DNA of 39,580 bases from DASXHD01 sp038239005 (GCA_038239005.1 JBBSFE010000052.1:1-39580); one strand, 5' to 3'; positions 1-7,932 are shown, counted from the first letter of the stretch. Notes: a model not told the origin generated them from the sequence alone. Numbers and translations are program-made.

Positions 1-338
1 AACCCGGGTCGCTTTAATTCGTTGTTAGAGACCGCGAAACGCTCGACTTGCTCGCCCATGGCGTATTCGCGTCGGCCGTCGGGTAGGAGAATGCGAAGCC
101 AGAAGCCGCCGCCTTGTCGACCGTCGAGAGCGAACGTCTCGCCGCGATGTGCCGTGTAGATCACACGAAACGAGACGCCCGGACCCGTGCGCATGTCGGT
201 GGCGTCGACGACGACGCGCGCGAACGCTTCGGCGTGATCCTCTTCCGCGCTCGCCCACACAGTGACGAGCAAGAGCGCTGCTGCTGCGAGCAGCGCCACG
301 AAGGCTCTTGTCACCCGCTTCGGACGCGCGAGCGTCAT
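1..338 (-). CDS. Exported SH3-like domain protein (partial, runs off the left edge)
   Basis: Reading leftward from the ATG at 338, the frame stays open to base 1, giving at least 112 residues. The N-terminus has a basic start (MTLARPKRVTR) and a long hydrophobic Ala/Leu segment at about residues 12-30, typical of a signal peptide. Residues 47-110 resemble a bacterial SH3 domain: T-D-M-R-T-G-P-G-V-S-F matches the usual 'N-V-R-S-G-P' type opening, followed by short beta-strand-like stretches and a G-G-F-W-L segment. Such domains usually bind cell-wall or protein ligands in the periplasm. The start overlaps the stop of the upstream lipoprotein gene as ATGA, so the two are probably translationally coupled. 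The C-terminus lies outside the window, so an attached enzymatic domain cannot be excluded. Confidence 0.7.
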   Translation of the reverse strand, partial: MTLARPKRVTRAFVALLAAAALLLVTVWASAEEDHAEAFARVVVDATDMRTGPGVSFRVIYTAHRGETFALDGRQGGGFWLRILLPDGRREYAMGEQVERFAVSNNELKRPG

Positions 339-853
339 GGAGTGGCGGCCCACTGATAGATGATATTTTGCAGCGCAGCGGGGTCGTTTGCAGGATCGAA
401 AATCTGCCGCGGGTGGGCGTCGGTCTTGGTCGGCCGCGTGAGCACGGGCGCTTGGCACGATGCGTAGTCGGGGCAGTTGCGGCTCATCTCGAGCGAGACG
501 GCGCTGAAGTTCGCGTTCGCTGGGCTGTTCGGCCCGACGGCGCCCGACCCCGCGGGATCGCCCTGCACCGGGTGATCACCTCCGCCGCAATTGATGAGCG
601 GATGATCGATGAGTGCCATCCCGCTGACGGCGGACGAATTGAAGTGGCAGTTGCCGTTGTCGCCGGAGCCGCCTGCGCCGCACTGCGTCTGCGCGGCATA
701 GATGTATTGCGGCTCCACGTGGCAGTAGAAAAAGTCTTCGTTGAAGACCGACAGCGGGATGACGAAGTTCGCGCCCGGGTCGATCGTGCAACCCCACGAC
801 GCGGCAACGATGGCGACCACGATGGTGCCCGCGCCGCTCGCAAACCATCGCAT
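335..853 (-). CDS. Predicted lipoprotein with cytochrome-like Cys-His motif, function unknown
   Basis: This gene encodes about 172 residues from the ATG at 853; a GTG three codons upstream (862) is an alternative start. A short hydrophobic leader ends in ASWGC, a plausible but non-canonical lipobox. The mature part contains the sequence F-F-Y-C-H-V-E-P-Q-Y-I-Y, a Cys-rich stretch and N-C-H-F. It ends with a segment like H-P-R-Q-I-F-D-P-A-N-D-P, reminiscent of exported myxobacterial and planctomycete proteins with a degenerate cytochrome-c-like domain ('VxPIL...CH'). A canonical CxxCH heme motif is not present, so heme binding is doubtful. The stop codon overlaps the ATG of the SH3-like gene (ATGA), suggesting a two-gene envelope unit. 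The functional assignment is tentative. Confidence 0.6.
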   Translation of the reverse strand: MRWFASGAGTIVVAIVAASWGCTIDPGANFVIPLSVFNEDFFYCHVEPQYIYAAQTQCGAGGSGDNGNCHFNSSAVSGMALIDHPLINCGGGDHPVQGDPAGSGAVGPNSPANANFSAVSLEMSRNCPDYASCQAPVLTRPTKTDAHPRQIFDPANDPAALQNIIYQWAATP

Positions 854-1107
854 GGCAATCACGATAGACGCTTCGGTCGAGCCACCGCAAGTGAGCGAGC
901 GCGTGTCGGGGTGCCCACGCGCCCGTGTCCGTTTTTCCTTGCAGTCCCCAATGGCGTCGCGGCCTTGCGAGCGGAACGACTCCTGCTCTAACGCCTGCCA
1001 TGCCCCGTTACGGTTTCACTTGCATAAGCTCGAGCCGACTCGCTACAAGTTTGGTTCACTGCTTCAGCGTGTCGTATCTTATCTTACATGTGGGGATGAG
1101 GAGATCG

Positions 1108-1302
1108 ATGAAGCTGACACCTTGGTATTTGGCAGCAATCGCACCGCTCGCAGTCGCGAGCTGTTCGGGAGCATTTTTTGGCCAGTTCGCCGTGCTCGCG
1201 CTCACGCTGGGCATCTTCATCGGCACGCTCTCGCTCGGTCGCGTCGCGGCCGCCCGCGATGCGAAGCCCGCCGTGGTGACGCAGACGCATATCGACGTCT
1301 GA
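1108..1302 (+). CDS. Small lipoprotein or membrane protein (64 aa)
   Basis: A 64-residue protein starts at the ATG at 1108, preceded by GAGGAG at a good ribosome-binding distance. An in-frame ATG at 1096 is possible but leaves no ribosome-binding site. The N-terminus MKLTPWYLAAIAPLAVASC fits a lipoprotein signal, with the lipobox V-A-S-C placing the lipid-attached cysteine at residue 19. A second hydrophobic stretch (about residues 23-43) could be membrane embedded, so a two-segment inner-membrane protein is the alternative reading. The tail is polar (RDAKPAVVTQTHIDV). No family is recognised. A hairpin follows directly after the stop. Confidence 0.5.
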   Translation: MKLTPWYLAAIAPLAVASCSGAFFGQFAVLALTLGIFIGTLSLGRVAAARDAKPAVVTQTHIDV

Positions 1303-1303
1303 C

Positions 1304-1328
1304 GAGCCTGGTGGTACGCGTCAGGCTC
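1304..1328 (+). terminator. Possible terminator hairpin after the small lipoprotein gene
   Basis: GAGCCTG (1304-1310) and CAGGCTC (1322-1328) form a perfect 7-bp stem with an 11-nt loop, starting two bases after the stop codon. The downstream T-tract is weak (TCTC), so intrinsic termination is only suggested. Confidence 0.35.
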
Positions 1329-1343
1329 TCTCACGACAGGTCA

Positions 1344-1415
1344 GGGCGCATAACTCAGCGGTAGAGTGCCACCTTCACACGGTGGAGGTCACAGGTTCAA
1401 ATCCTGTTGCGCCCA
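1344..1415 (+). tRNA. tRNA-Val (anticodon CAC)
   Basis: The sequence folds as a full cloverleaf: acceptor stem GGGCGCA/TGCGCCC, D-arm ACTC/GAGT, anticodon stem CCACC/GGTGG around the loop TTCACAC, 5-nt variable loop, T-arm ACAGG/CCTGT around TTCAAAT, and discriminator A at 1415. The anticodon CAC reads the valine codon GTG. The 3' CCA is not encoded. Total length is 72 nt. Confidence 0.95.
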
Positions 1416-1448
1416 CAACGAAAACCCCGCCCAATTTCGCGACGCCCA

Positions 1449-1850
1449 ATGTTTGTCATCGTGAGCGTCAACAGGGCCGCAGCGGTCGTTTTGTTCGGTG
1501 TCATCGGTGTCGCTTGTTCCAACAACGACATTCACTGCGCACCCGATCTCTGGTGTGGCACCGGAACGACATGCCATATCGATTCCAACGCGGGGGGTGG
1601 TATGCTTCAGCCGCCATCTGTGTGGTGGACGGCGGAGTGTATGGCAATGTTCGTTGCTCGGACCCGAGCCAGTGCTCGTTGGCAGGCGAGCATTGCTGTC
1701 TGGGTAAACAGTATGGGCTCGGTTTGCAGATCGCGTGCGCCCCTCCGGGGGACATGCATCCGCAGTTACTGTTCGGGTGACGGCGACTGTTTTCCCGGTG
1801 AAAATTGCGTGACAGATACCACGCTGCCGTGGCTCAAAAGCTGCCACTGA
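1449..1850 (+). pseudogene. Cys-rich lipoprotein gene with two compensating frameshifts
   Basis: The frame opened by the ATG at 1449 begins with a lipoprotein-like signal (M-F-V-I-V-S-V-N-R...V-I-G-V-A-C) followed by a Cys-rich start (C-A-P-D-L-W-C-G-T-G-T-T-C). After the G-run near 1591-1596 the Cys-rich pattern continues in the -1 frame (I-C-V-V-D-G-G-V-Y-G-N-V-R-C ... H-C-C-L-G-K). After the G-run near 1747-1751 it returns to the first frame (T-C-I-R-S-Y-C-S-G-D-G-D-C ... K-S-C-H, stop at 1848-1850). Adding one G at the first run and removing one at the second gives a single continuous Cys-rich exported protein. Either the gene carries two homopolymer mutations or the assembly has two homopolymer errors. 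The function is unknown; the spacing of cysteines suggests a disulfide-rich secreted domain. Confidence 0.6.
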
Positions 1851-1853
1851 CGA

Positions 1854-1881
1854 CGCGCCCATTCATCGAAAAAAGGGCGCG
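1854..1881. terminator. Hairpin between convergent genes, possible bidirectional terminator
   Basis: CGCGCCC (1854-1860) pairs with GGGCGCG (1875-1881) across a 14-nt loop. It sits in the 37-bp gap between the stop of the Cys-rich lipoprotein gene and the stop of the convergent hydrolase gene. The A-tract lies in the loop and not after the stem, so activity as an intrinsic terminator is uncertain. Confidence 0.35.
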
Positions 1882-1887
1882 ATCGTT

Positions 1888-2913
1888 TCAAGGCTCGCGC
1901 GCTCTAGACGTCGCATCGCCGGTTTGCGAGGTGAGCCACGTGGCGATGATGTTCGAGGCGCGGTTACGTTCGACGAGGAGCGCGAAGTGGCCGCCCGGGA
2001 GCTCTTCGTAGCGTGAGCCCGTCATCATCGCGTACGCGTGCACGCTCGGCGTCGAGACGAGCGCGTCGTCGCGGCCTTGGATGACGAGCGTTGGGATGTT
2101 TGCGTCCGGCGCGTCGGAGGCGGCGCCGGAGACGAGGATGAGGCCCGCGAACACGCCGGGCGTGCGCGGTGCGAGGCGGCTCGCGCCGAAGCCGCCGTTC
2201 GAAAGACCCGCGAGGAAGATGCGCGTGTAGCCGCGCTTGTGGAGGGATTCCACGGTTTCGCGCACGATCGTTTCGCCACCGCCCTGCCACCAATCGCCCG
2301 CAAATCGGGTCGATGGGCACGATGTCGTCATGTGCGCGCGGGCCGCTGCGCGTGCGAAGAGCCAGCATGAGAGCGTGTAGTTTCCCGTCGATCCGTGGAG
2401 AAAAATAACTGCCTCGCGCGCGGCCTTAGCGCCAGGATCGTACGAGCTCGAGACGAATTCGAGCGTGTCCGACGCGTGATGGGCACCTTGAAGCCCGAGC
2501 ATCGTCGGCACGAGCGGCGACGGGAGAGCGCCTTCTTCGCGATGCATTTCGTCGTATGCGTCACGCATCGCTTCAGGCAGCCGCGCGACATCCGGGTCTC
2601 GGACGACGTGCGTCCACCGAATCGCGCGCGCGGCGTTCACCGTGACGTCGCGTTCGTCGATGACGCGGTCGATCACGCGCGTGTCGCCCGCGCTTGGTGT
2701 GGTTGCGATGCGACCGGTCACCATCAACACGACGAGCGCCACACCAGCGACCGCGACGCGTTTCGTCCACGGACGCGACGCCGTCAGCGCAATGGCGATC
2801 GCGAGCGGTCCGATGACGTATGCAACGCCGGACGGGCTCGGCGATCCGGTGAGCACGATCGCAGCGAGCGGCACGACGAAAACGAGCATGGCGATGCCTA
2901 CGAGACGCTTCAT
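1888..2913 (-). CDS. Membrane-anchored alpha/beta hydrolase
   Basis: This 341-residue protein has two to three hydrophobic segments in its first 70 residues (about 4-22, 30-46 and 51-68), followed by an alpha/beta hydrolase domain. The domain shows the oxyanion-loop motif F-L-H-G-S-T-G-N (about 171-178), the nucleophile elbow G-L-S-N-G-G with Ser238, an acidic residue in Q-G-R-D-D-A (Asp282 or 283), and His309 in L-P-G-G-H-F. All members of the catalytic triad are therefore present in the expected order. The catalytic domain probably faces the periplasm, anchored to the inner membrane. The substrate is unknown; esterase or peptidase-like activity is equally possible. The gene is divergent from the small gene at 3008, and the 94-bp gap must hold both promoters. 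Confidence 0.75.
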   Translation of the reverse strand: MKRLVGIAMLVFVVPLAAIVLTGSPSPSGVAYVIGPLAIAIALTASRPWTKRVAVAGVALVVLMVTGRIATTPSAGDTRVIDRVIDERDVTVNAARAIRWTHVVRDPDVARLPEAMRDAYDEMHREEGALPSPLVPTMLGLQGAHHASDTLEFVSSSYDPGAKAAREAVIFLHGSTGNYTLSCWLFARAAARAHMTTSCPSTRFAGDWWQGGGETIVRETVESLHKRGYTRIFLAGLSNGGFGASRLAPRTPGVFAGLILVSGAASDAPDANIPTLVIQGRDDALVSTPSVHAYAMMTGSRYEELPGGHFALLVERNRASNIIATWLTSQTGDATSRAREP

Positions 2914-3007
2914 GCCTTGTTCGTACGCATGAGATCGCCGGTTGACCCTCGCAGACGCCGTGAACGGTCGCGCGACGCGGCCCGGCGGTCGCTGCTAGGA
3001 TTGGGCC

Positions 3008-3448
3008 GTGACTCGCAGGATTTCACTCCCCTTGACGGACGCCGGGCCGATGACGCTCGCCCGCGCTCGGCAGCGGCTCGGCGGCCGCACGGTTTCGCAC
3101 GGCAATGCAGGCGCTATCGTCACCATCGCGCGCGGCGCCGAGACGATCCTCGGTGTGATCCTTTGGTCCGACGAAACGACGTGCGACGTCTGGATGGGCG
3201 ACGAGCTCATCAAGCGCACGAGCCGAACCTCGGTGATGCCCGCCGTTGCCGATGCTGGCTCGTCGGTCACGTCGGTCGCGGCCGACGCGCGTGCGTTCGC
3301 TCGGCTCGAAGAAGGTCAGGACGTGCGCTTCGATGCCGGCTCGACCGGTAGACTCATCGAACGCTGCCGATGGGGCGCGCTCGTCGCCAAACCGGACGGG
3401 AAAATCTTCGCTGTCGGCTTTCGCCGCTTCGACCGGACTTCGAACTAG
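3008..3448 (+). CDS. Conserved-looking hypothetical protein (146 aa)
   Basis: A 146-residue protein starts at a GTG at 3008 (MTRRISLPLTDAGPMTLARARQRLGG); an ATG at 3050 is a shorter alternative. There is no signal peptide or membrane segment, and no family is recognised. The composition is that of a small soluble alpha/beta protein, with short beta-strand-like stretches (A-I-V-T-I-A, I-L-G-V-I-L-W) and a C-terminal G-K-I-F-A-V-G-F-R-R-F segment. The stop codon TAG is immediately followed by the ATG of the YgiQ-family gene, so the two are probably co-transcribed and translationally linked. Codon use matches the neighbouring genes, which supports it as a real gene. Confidence 0.6.
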   Translation: MTRRISLPLTDAGPMTLARARQRLGGRTVSHGNAGAIVTIARGAETILGVILWSDETTCDVWMGDELIKRTSRTSVMPAVADAGSSVTSVAADARAFARLEEGQDVRFDAGSTGRLIERCRWGALVAKPDGKIFAVGFRRFDRTSN

Positions 3449-5386
3449 ATGACGCTCGTTCAGCTCACAAAGAAAAAGTCGTTCCTTCCAACGACGCGCG
3501 AAGAAATGGTCTCCCGCGGCTGGACCGAGCTAGACATCTTGATCGTCACGGGCGATGCGTACGTCGATCACCCCGCTTTCGGTCCCGTGCTCATCGCGCG
3601 ATTTCTCGAAGGTCGCGGATACAAAGTCGGCGTCGTCGCGCAGCCGCGGTGGGATTCGATCGAGGACATCGCCCGCATGGGCGCGCCGCGTCTCTTCGTC
3701 GGAGTGAGCGCGGGCAACCTCGACTCGATGCTCAACAAGCTGACGGCGCAGAAAAAAGTCCGCGGTGAGGACCAATATTCGCCTGGCGGCCGAACCAACG
3801 CCCGACCCAACCGCGCGTCGATTGCATACTGCAACCTTTCCAGGCAGGCATTTCCGGGCGTTCCGGTGATTTTGGGCGGCATCGAAGCCTCGCTCCGCCG
3901 CATCGCGCACTACGACTACTGGAGCGATTCGGTGCGTCGATCGATCGTGCTCGACAGCAAATGCGATTTGCTCGTCTTCGGCATGGGCGAGCGCGCTGCG
4001 TGGGACATCGCCCGACGACTCGACGCCGGCGAGCGCGTCTCCGATCTACGCGACATCCGCGGCACCGCGTACGCCATCGGTCGCCCCGCGGATTGGGAGC
4101 CGATTGCCGCGAAGGAGAGTCGCTACACGACCGATGGCGGCGTCGTCGTGCTCCCGTCGTACGAAGAGATCCTCGAATCGAAAGAAGCGTTCGCGAAGAT
4201 GGCGCGCGCATTCCAATTCGAAACGAACGCCCACAACGGGCGCGCTCTTTTGCAAGTGCATGGCCGCGAGGCGGTCTACTTCAACTCGCCTGCTCTGCCG
4301 CTCGAAGAGACCGACATGGACGGCCTCTACGATCTCCCCTTCACGCGCACACCTCACCCGAGCTACCGCGGCGAGCGCATTCCCGCATACGACACCATCA
4401 AGCACTCCATCGTCACCATGCGCGGCTGCTTCGGCGGTTGCACGTTTTGCAGCATCACCGAGCACGAGGGCCGCATCATCCAGAGCCGCAGCGAAGCGAG
4501 CGTGCTTCGCGAGGTGCGCGAGCTCTCGCGCATGGAGGGCTTCTCAGGCGTCATCACGGATGTCGGCGGCCCCACGGCGAACATGTACAAAATGCGCTGC
4601 AAAGACGAGCGCACCGAAAGCGCATGCCGCCGCCTCTCGTGCGTACACCCGGGCATCTGCGAGAACCTCGTCACCGATCACGATCCGCTCGTGTCACTTT
4701 TGAAGAGTGTCCGAAAAGAGCCGGGCATCAAGCGCGTCTTCATCGCGAGCGGCGTTCGCTACGATCTCGCGATGCGAAGCCCCGAGTTCATCAGCGAGCT
4801 CGCAACGCATCACACCGGCGGCCAGCTCTCGGTCGCTCCCGAGCACAACGATCCCGACGTGCTCGACAAGATGAAGAAGCCACCCGTCGAGCACTACGAG
4901 CGATTCGCGCAAGCGTTTTGCCAAGCGAGTGAAGCCGCGGGCAAAGAGCAGTACCTCGTCCCGTATTTCATCACGGGCCACCCCGGGTCGACGCTCGCCG
5001 ACACCATCGCGCTCGCGCTGTGGCTCAAAGAGCGCAACATGCGCCCGCGCCAAGTCCAAGATTTCATCCCGACCCCGATGGCGATTGCCACGGCGATGTA
5101 TTTCACGGGCCTCGACCCACTCACGATGAAACCCGTGCATGTTGCACGCGATTTGCGCGAGAAGCGCATGATGAAAGCGCTGCTCTTCTACTGGGACGAA
5201 CAACACTGGCCCTTGGCGCGCGAAGCCCTTTTAAAAGCTGGCCGCGACGACTTGATCGGCGTGCTCATTCCGCGACATAGCGGGTTACGAGACGCGCCAC
5301 TTCGTCCACGAAGCGCGGGTCCTCGAGGAGGTCCCGGCGGAAGAGGACCGCGCCGTGGGTCAATGCCTCCACGGCGTGGACGATGA
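3449..5386 (+). CDS. YgiQ family radical SAM protein
   Basis: The 645-residue protein matches the YgiQ (UPF0313) family: an N-terminal cobalamin-binding-like region with W-T-E-L-D-I-L-I-V-T-G-D-A-Y-V-D-H-P-A-F, the conserved I-L-G-G-I-E-A-S-L-R-R, and a radical SAM core whose cluster motif R-G-C-F-G-G-C-T-F-C places the [4Fe-4S] ligands at Cys327, Cys331 and Cys334. Proteins of this family use S-adenosylmethionine radical chemistry; their substrate is not established. The last 40 residues are a Gly/Pro/Arg-rich tail encoded opposite the 3' end of the convergent tetR gene, a 122-bp overlap. That tail is probably dispensable, and the real family domain ends near residue 605. The ATG abuts the stop of the upstream small gene. 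Confidence 0.9.
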   Translation: MTLVQLTKKKSFLPTTREEMVSRGWTELDILIVTGDAYVDHPAFGPVLIARFLEGRGYKVGVVAQPRWDSIEDIARMGAPRLFVGVSAGNLDSMLNKLTAQKKVRGEDQYSPGGRTNARPNRASIAYCNLSRQAFPGVPVILGGIEASLRRIAHYDYWSDSVRRSIVLDSKCDLLVFGMGERAAWDIARRLDAGERVSDLRDIRGTAYAIGRPADWEPIAAKESRYTTDGGVVVLPSYEEILESKEAFAKMARAFQFETNAHNGRALLQVHGREAVYFNSPALPLEETDMDGLYDLPFTRTPHPSYRGERIPAYDTIKHSIVTMRGCFGGCTFCSITEHEGRIIQSRSEASVLREVRELSRMEGFSGVITDVGGPTANMYKMRCKDERTESACRRLSCVHPGICENLVTDHDPLVSLLKSVRKEPGIKRVFIASGVRYDLAMRSPEFISELATHHTGGQLSVAPEHNDPDVLDKMKKPPVEHYERFAQAFCQASEAAGKEQYLVPYFITGHPGSTLADTIALALWLKERNMRPRQVQDFIPTPMAIATAMYFTGLDPLTMKPVHVARDLREKRMMKALLFYWDEQHWPLAREALLKAGRDDLIGVLIPRHSGLRDAPLRPRSAGPRGGPGGRGPRRGSMPPRRGR

Positions 5387-5885
5387 CGAACGAGGCGATG
5401 TCGATGCTGCGTTTTTTCTCGAGCTCGGGGACGCGCGCGTGAAGATAGACGCGGACGATTTCGAGTGTCTCTTGTTCGAGGCGGTGGATGCGGTCGAAGC
5501 TCGCGATGCGCGGGAGCTCTTCGACGAAGACGCGGTGTAAATCTGGGTCGACGCGGTGCGCGGCGATGAGGCCCTCGATGAGCGTGCGTGCGGCTTCTTC
5601 CAGCGGTTGGTCGAGCGCTTTCATCATCGCCTTGCGGAGCCACTCTTGTTGCTCGGCGAGGTGCTCTTCGAGGAGCGCGGCGACGATCGCTTCCTTGTTC
5701 GGGAAGTATTGATAGAGCGAGCCGATGCTCACGCCCGCGGCGAGCGCGATGTGGTTCGTCGTGGCGCCGTCGTAGCCTTTGCGGACGAGAATGCGAGCAG
5801 TTGCTCGCATGATGGCATCGACCGTGGCCTTCGAACGGTCCTGATGAGCTTCTTTTCTGGGTTTGACGGCGATTCTGCGGGACAT
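5265..5885 (-). CDS. TetR family transcriptional regulator
   Basis: This 206-residue regulator begins at the ATG at 5885 (MSRRIAVKPRKEAHQDRSK). Residues 18-65 carry the TetR helix-turn-helix (A-R-I-L-V-R-K-G-Y-D-G-A-T-T-N-H-I-A-L-A, then G-S-L-Y-Q-Y-F-P-N-K-E-A-I). The C-terminal helical region is the usual ligand-binding and dimerisation domain. The gene is divergent from a cytochrome P450 gene with only 48 bp between the starts, and that gap contains a perfect palindrome. The natural reading is a repressor that controls itself and the P450 in response to a hydrophobic ligand. Its 3' end overlaps the 3' end of the convergent ygiQ-like gene. Confidence 0.9.
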   Translation of the reverse strand: MSRRIAVKPRKEAHQDRSKATVDAIMRATARILVRKGYDGATTNHIALAAGVSIGSLYQYFPNKEAIVAALLEEHLAEQQEWLRKAMMKALDQPLEEAARTLIEGLIAAHRVDPDLHRVFVEELPRIASFDRIHRLEQETLEIVRVYLHARVPELEKKRSIDIASFVIVHAVEALTHGAVLFRRDLLEDPRFVDEVARLVTRYVAE

Positions 5886-5904
5886 GGGGAATGCGAGTTG
5901 TGAT

Positions 5905-5922
5905 TGTGAGCTTTTGCTCACA
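5905..5922. promoter_or_regulatory. Probable TetR operator in the tetR/P450 divergent promoter
   Basis: TGTGAGC TTTT GCTCACA is a perfect inverted repeat with 7-bp arms and a 4-bp spacer, placed centrally in the 48-bp gap between the two divergent starts. Size, symmetry and position are typical of TetR-family operators. Binding by this TetR protein is inference. Confidence 0.65.
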
Positions 5923-5933
5923 TTAATAGTGCC

Positions 5934-7304
5934 ATGAGCGCTGCCGCCGTCAAGCCCCTTTCCGCCCCCGTCTACCGCGTTCCTGGGTCGCTGCTTCTTG
6001 GCAACCTGATGGACTTTCGACGCGATCGCATCGGCTTTTCCCAACGTGTCGCGCGCGATCACGATGTCGCGCGGGTTCGGCTCGGGTTGATTCCGCTGTT
6101 GATGGTGTCGTCGCCTTCGGTCGCGCACGAGGTGCTCGTCGAGCACGCCGATGCGTTCACGAAGAGCATGGGGCTTTCGGTGTTTGCGCGCCCCATGCTC
6201 GGCAATGGGCTTCTCACGAGCGAGCGCGACGTGCACAAGCGCCAGCGCCGATTAATGGCGCCGCTCTTCGCGCACAAACGCATCGCGGGTTACGCGGACG
6301 TGATGGCGGAGCGTGCCGCCGCCGGTGTCGACACACTCCTCGCGCAACGACGCACGCTCGCGGTGGACGCCATGATGCGTATCACGCTCGAGATCGTCGG
6401 CAAGACACTCTTCGACGCGGACCTCGGCAAAGACGCGGACGAAATCGGTGACGCGCTCACTGACGCCATGACCGAGATGATGAACGGCCTCGTGCGTCTC
6501 GTGCCGCTCCCGCCGCAAGTGCCGACGCCCGGAAACCTGCGGCTTCGCGCTGCGGTGCGGAAGCTCGACACCATCATGTATCGCCTCATTCGCGAGCGAC
6601 GCTCGAGCGGATCCGATCGCGGCGATTTGCTCGGCATGCTGCTCGCAACGCGCCACGAGGACGACGGCTCTGCGCTCTCCGACGTCGAAGTGCGCGATCA
6701 ATCGATGACGCTCATGCTCGCGGGCCACGAGACGACCGCGAATGCGCTCGCGTGGGCGATCTACTTGCTCGCGCGCAATCCGAGCGCGCTCGCGCGCGTC
6801 GAACGCGAGATCGACGAAGTCATCGGCGACCGGCGCATCACGCACGCGGATTTGCCTTCGCTACCGCTCACACTACAGGCCATGAAAGAAGCGATGCGCC
6901 TCTACCCGCCCGCGTACGTGCTTGGGCGTCAGGCTGCGCGCGACGTCACCGTGGGCGGCGTGCGGGTGCGGAAGAATCACGTCGTGCTCGTGAACGTGAG
7001 CGGCATCCACCGGCGCGCGGACGCGTTTCCGAATCCAGACACGTTCGATCTCGATCGCTTGAGCGTCGAGCGCGAGAAGAAGTTGCAGCCGCTTTCGTAC
7101 ATGCCCTTCGGCGCCGGGCCGCGCGTGTGCATCGGCAATCACTTTGCGCTCATGGAAGCGCACGTCGTCTTGGCAACGCTTCTCCAGCGCGCGCGATTCG
7201 AGCTCGAGGACCCCGCGGCCGAAGTGCAGTGCGAGCCACTCGTGACGCTCCGACCGAAGGGCGGCGTTCCGGTGCGCGTGAGTCGCAGGCCCAAGTCGAA
7301 TTGA
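5934..7304 (+). CDS. Cytochrome P450
   Basis: This 456-residue protein has all the P450 signatures. The I-helix oxygen-activation motif A-G-H-E-T-T-A is near residues 263-269, the K-helix E-x-x-R is E-A-M-R at about 319-322, and the heme-binding loop F-G-A-G-P-R-V-C-I-G-N places the thiolate ligand at Cys399. The length and N-terminus lack a membrane anchor, so it is a soluble class I type bacterial enzyme that needs separate ferredoxin partners; none is encoded nearby. The A-G-H-E-T-T motif and F-G-A-G-P-R-V-C-I-G loop resemble the CYP102/eukaryotic-like branch and not the small camphor-type enzymes. The substrate is unknown; fatty acid or terpenoid hydroxylation is plausible. Expression is probably controlled by the divergent TetR repressor. 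Confidence 0.93.
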   Translation: MSAAAVKPLSAPVYRVPGSLLLGNLMDFRRDRIGFSQRVARDHDVARVRLGLIPLLMVSSPSVAHEVLVEHADAFTKSMGLSVFARPMLGNGLLTSERDVHKRQRRLMAPLFAHKRIAGYADVMAERAAAGVDTLLAQRRTLAVDAMMRITLEIVGKTLFDADLGKDADEIGDALTDAMTEMMNGLVRLVPLPPQVPTPGNLRLRAAVRKLDTIMYRLIRERRSSGSDRGDLLGMLLATRHEDDGSALSDVEVRDQSMTLMLAGHETTANALAWAIYLLARNPSALARVEREIDEVIGDRRITHADLPSLPLTLQAMKEAMRLYPPAYVLGRQAARDVTVGGVRVRKNHVVLVNVSGIHRRADAFPNPDTFDLDRLSVEREKKLQPLSYMPFGAGPRVCIGNHFALMEAHVVLATLLQRARFELEDPAAEVQCEPLVTLRPKGGVPVRVSRRPKSN

Positions 7305-7335
7305 CCGTCTCGCCAGGTCTGGGATGATTCCGTCG

Positions 7336-7932
7336 TCAACTTGAAAGCGCGGATGACAGGATCGCCGCCCACAGATCGTCGTGGCCAAGGTCCGTCTCTG
7401 CGCTGAAGGCGATCGCCTTCGACGGCACGGCGCGAGCGGCAGCGCGGAGCTTGTCGAGGGCGGGCTTGTGGTGCGCCTTCGGGAGCTTGTCCATTTTCGT
7501 CGCGACGAGCACGAGGGGTTTCTTCGTTTGCGCCCAAAACTCCACGAGCTCGATGTCGTCCGGCTCGACACCGCGCCGCACGTCGACGAGGAGAACGAGC
7601 GACCGCAGCGACGGGCGACCGAGGAGATACTTCTCGACCATCGGACCCCACGATTTGCGCTCTTCCTTCGAGCGCGACGCGTAGCCGTAGCCCGGTAAAT
7701 CAGCGAAGATGAGCGTCATGTCCGGGATGCGGATCTCGAACAGATTGATTTTCGCCGTGTGACCGGGCGTTTTGCTCGTGCGCGCGAGCGAGCGGCGCAT
7801 CACGAGCGCGTTGAGCAGGCTCGATTTGCCGACGTTCGAGCGACCCGCAAACGCGATTTCGGGCAGCGCCGGTCCGGGGAGCTCTGCGATGCTCGTGCCG
7901 CTCGCGATGTACTGCGCATCGAGGATCTTCAT
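7336..7932 (-). CDS. engB: Ribosome biogenesis GTPase EngB (YihA/YsxC)
   Basis: The 198-residue protein is a single-domain small GTPase with length and motifs typical of EngB. The P-loop G-R-S-N-V-G-K-S occupies residues 30-37, the G3 motif D-L-P-G-Y-G-Y-A begins at 78, the G4 motif T-K-M-D is at 145-148, and S-A-E is in G5 position near the C-terminus. EngB assists assembly of the large ribosomal subunit in the cytoplasm and is essential in many bacteria. The gene lies 16 bp downstream of murJ on the same strand and is probably the last gene of the housekeeping run. It faces the P450 gene across a 31-bp gap. Confidence 0.96.
   Translation of the reverse strand: MKILDAQYIASGTSIAELPGPALPEIAFAGRSNVGKSSLLNALVMRRSLARTSKTPGHTAKINLFEIRIPDMTLIFADLPGYGYASRSKEERKSWGPMVEKYLLGRPSLRSLVLLVDVRRGVEPDDIELVEFWAQTKKPLVLVATKMDKLPKAHHKPALDKLRAAARAVPSKAIAFSAETDLGHDDLWAAILSSALSS

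Noticed and set aside
335..853. c-type cytochrome assignment for the lipoprotein
   Set aside because: There is no CxxCH motif; only a CH near the N-terminus and an isolated N-C-H. It is kept as a lipoprotein of unknown function.
1407..1448. Upstream extension of the Cys-rich lipoprotein into the tRNA-Val gene
   Set aside because: The frame is open, but a start there would lie inside the tRNA and would precede the signal peptide with an unrelated basic stretch.
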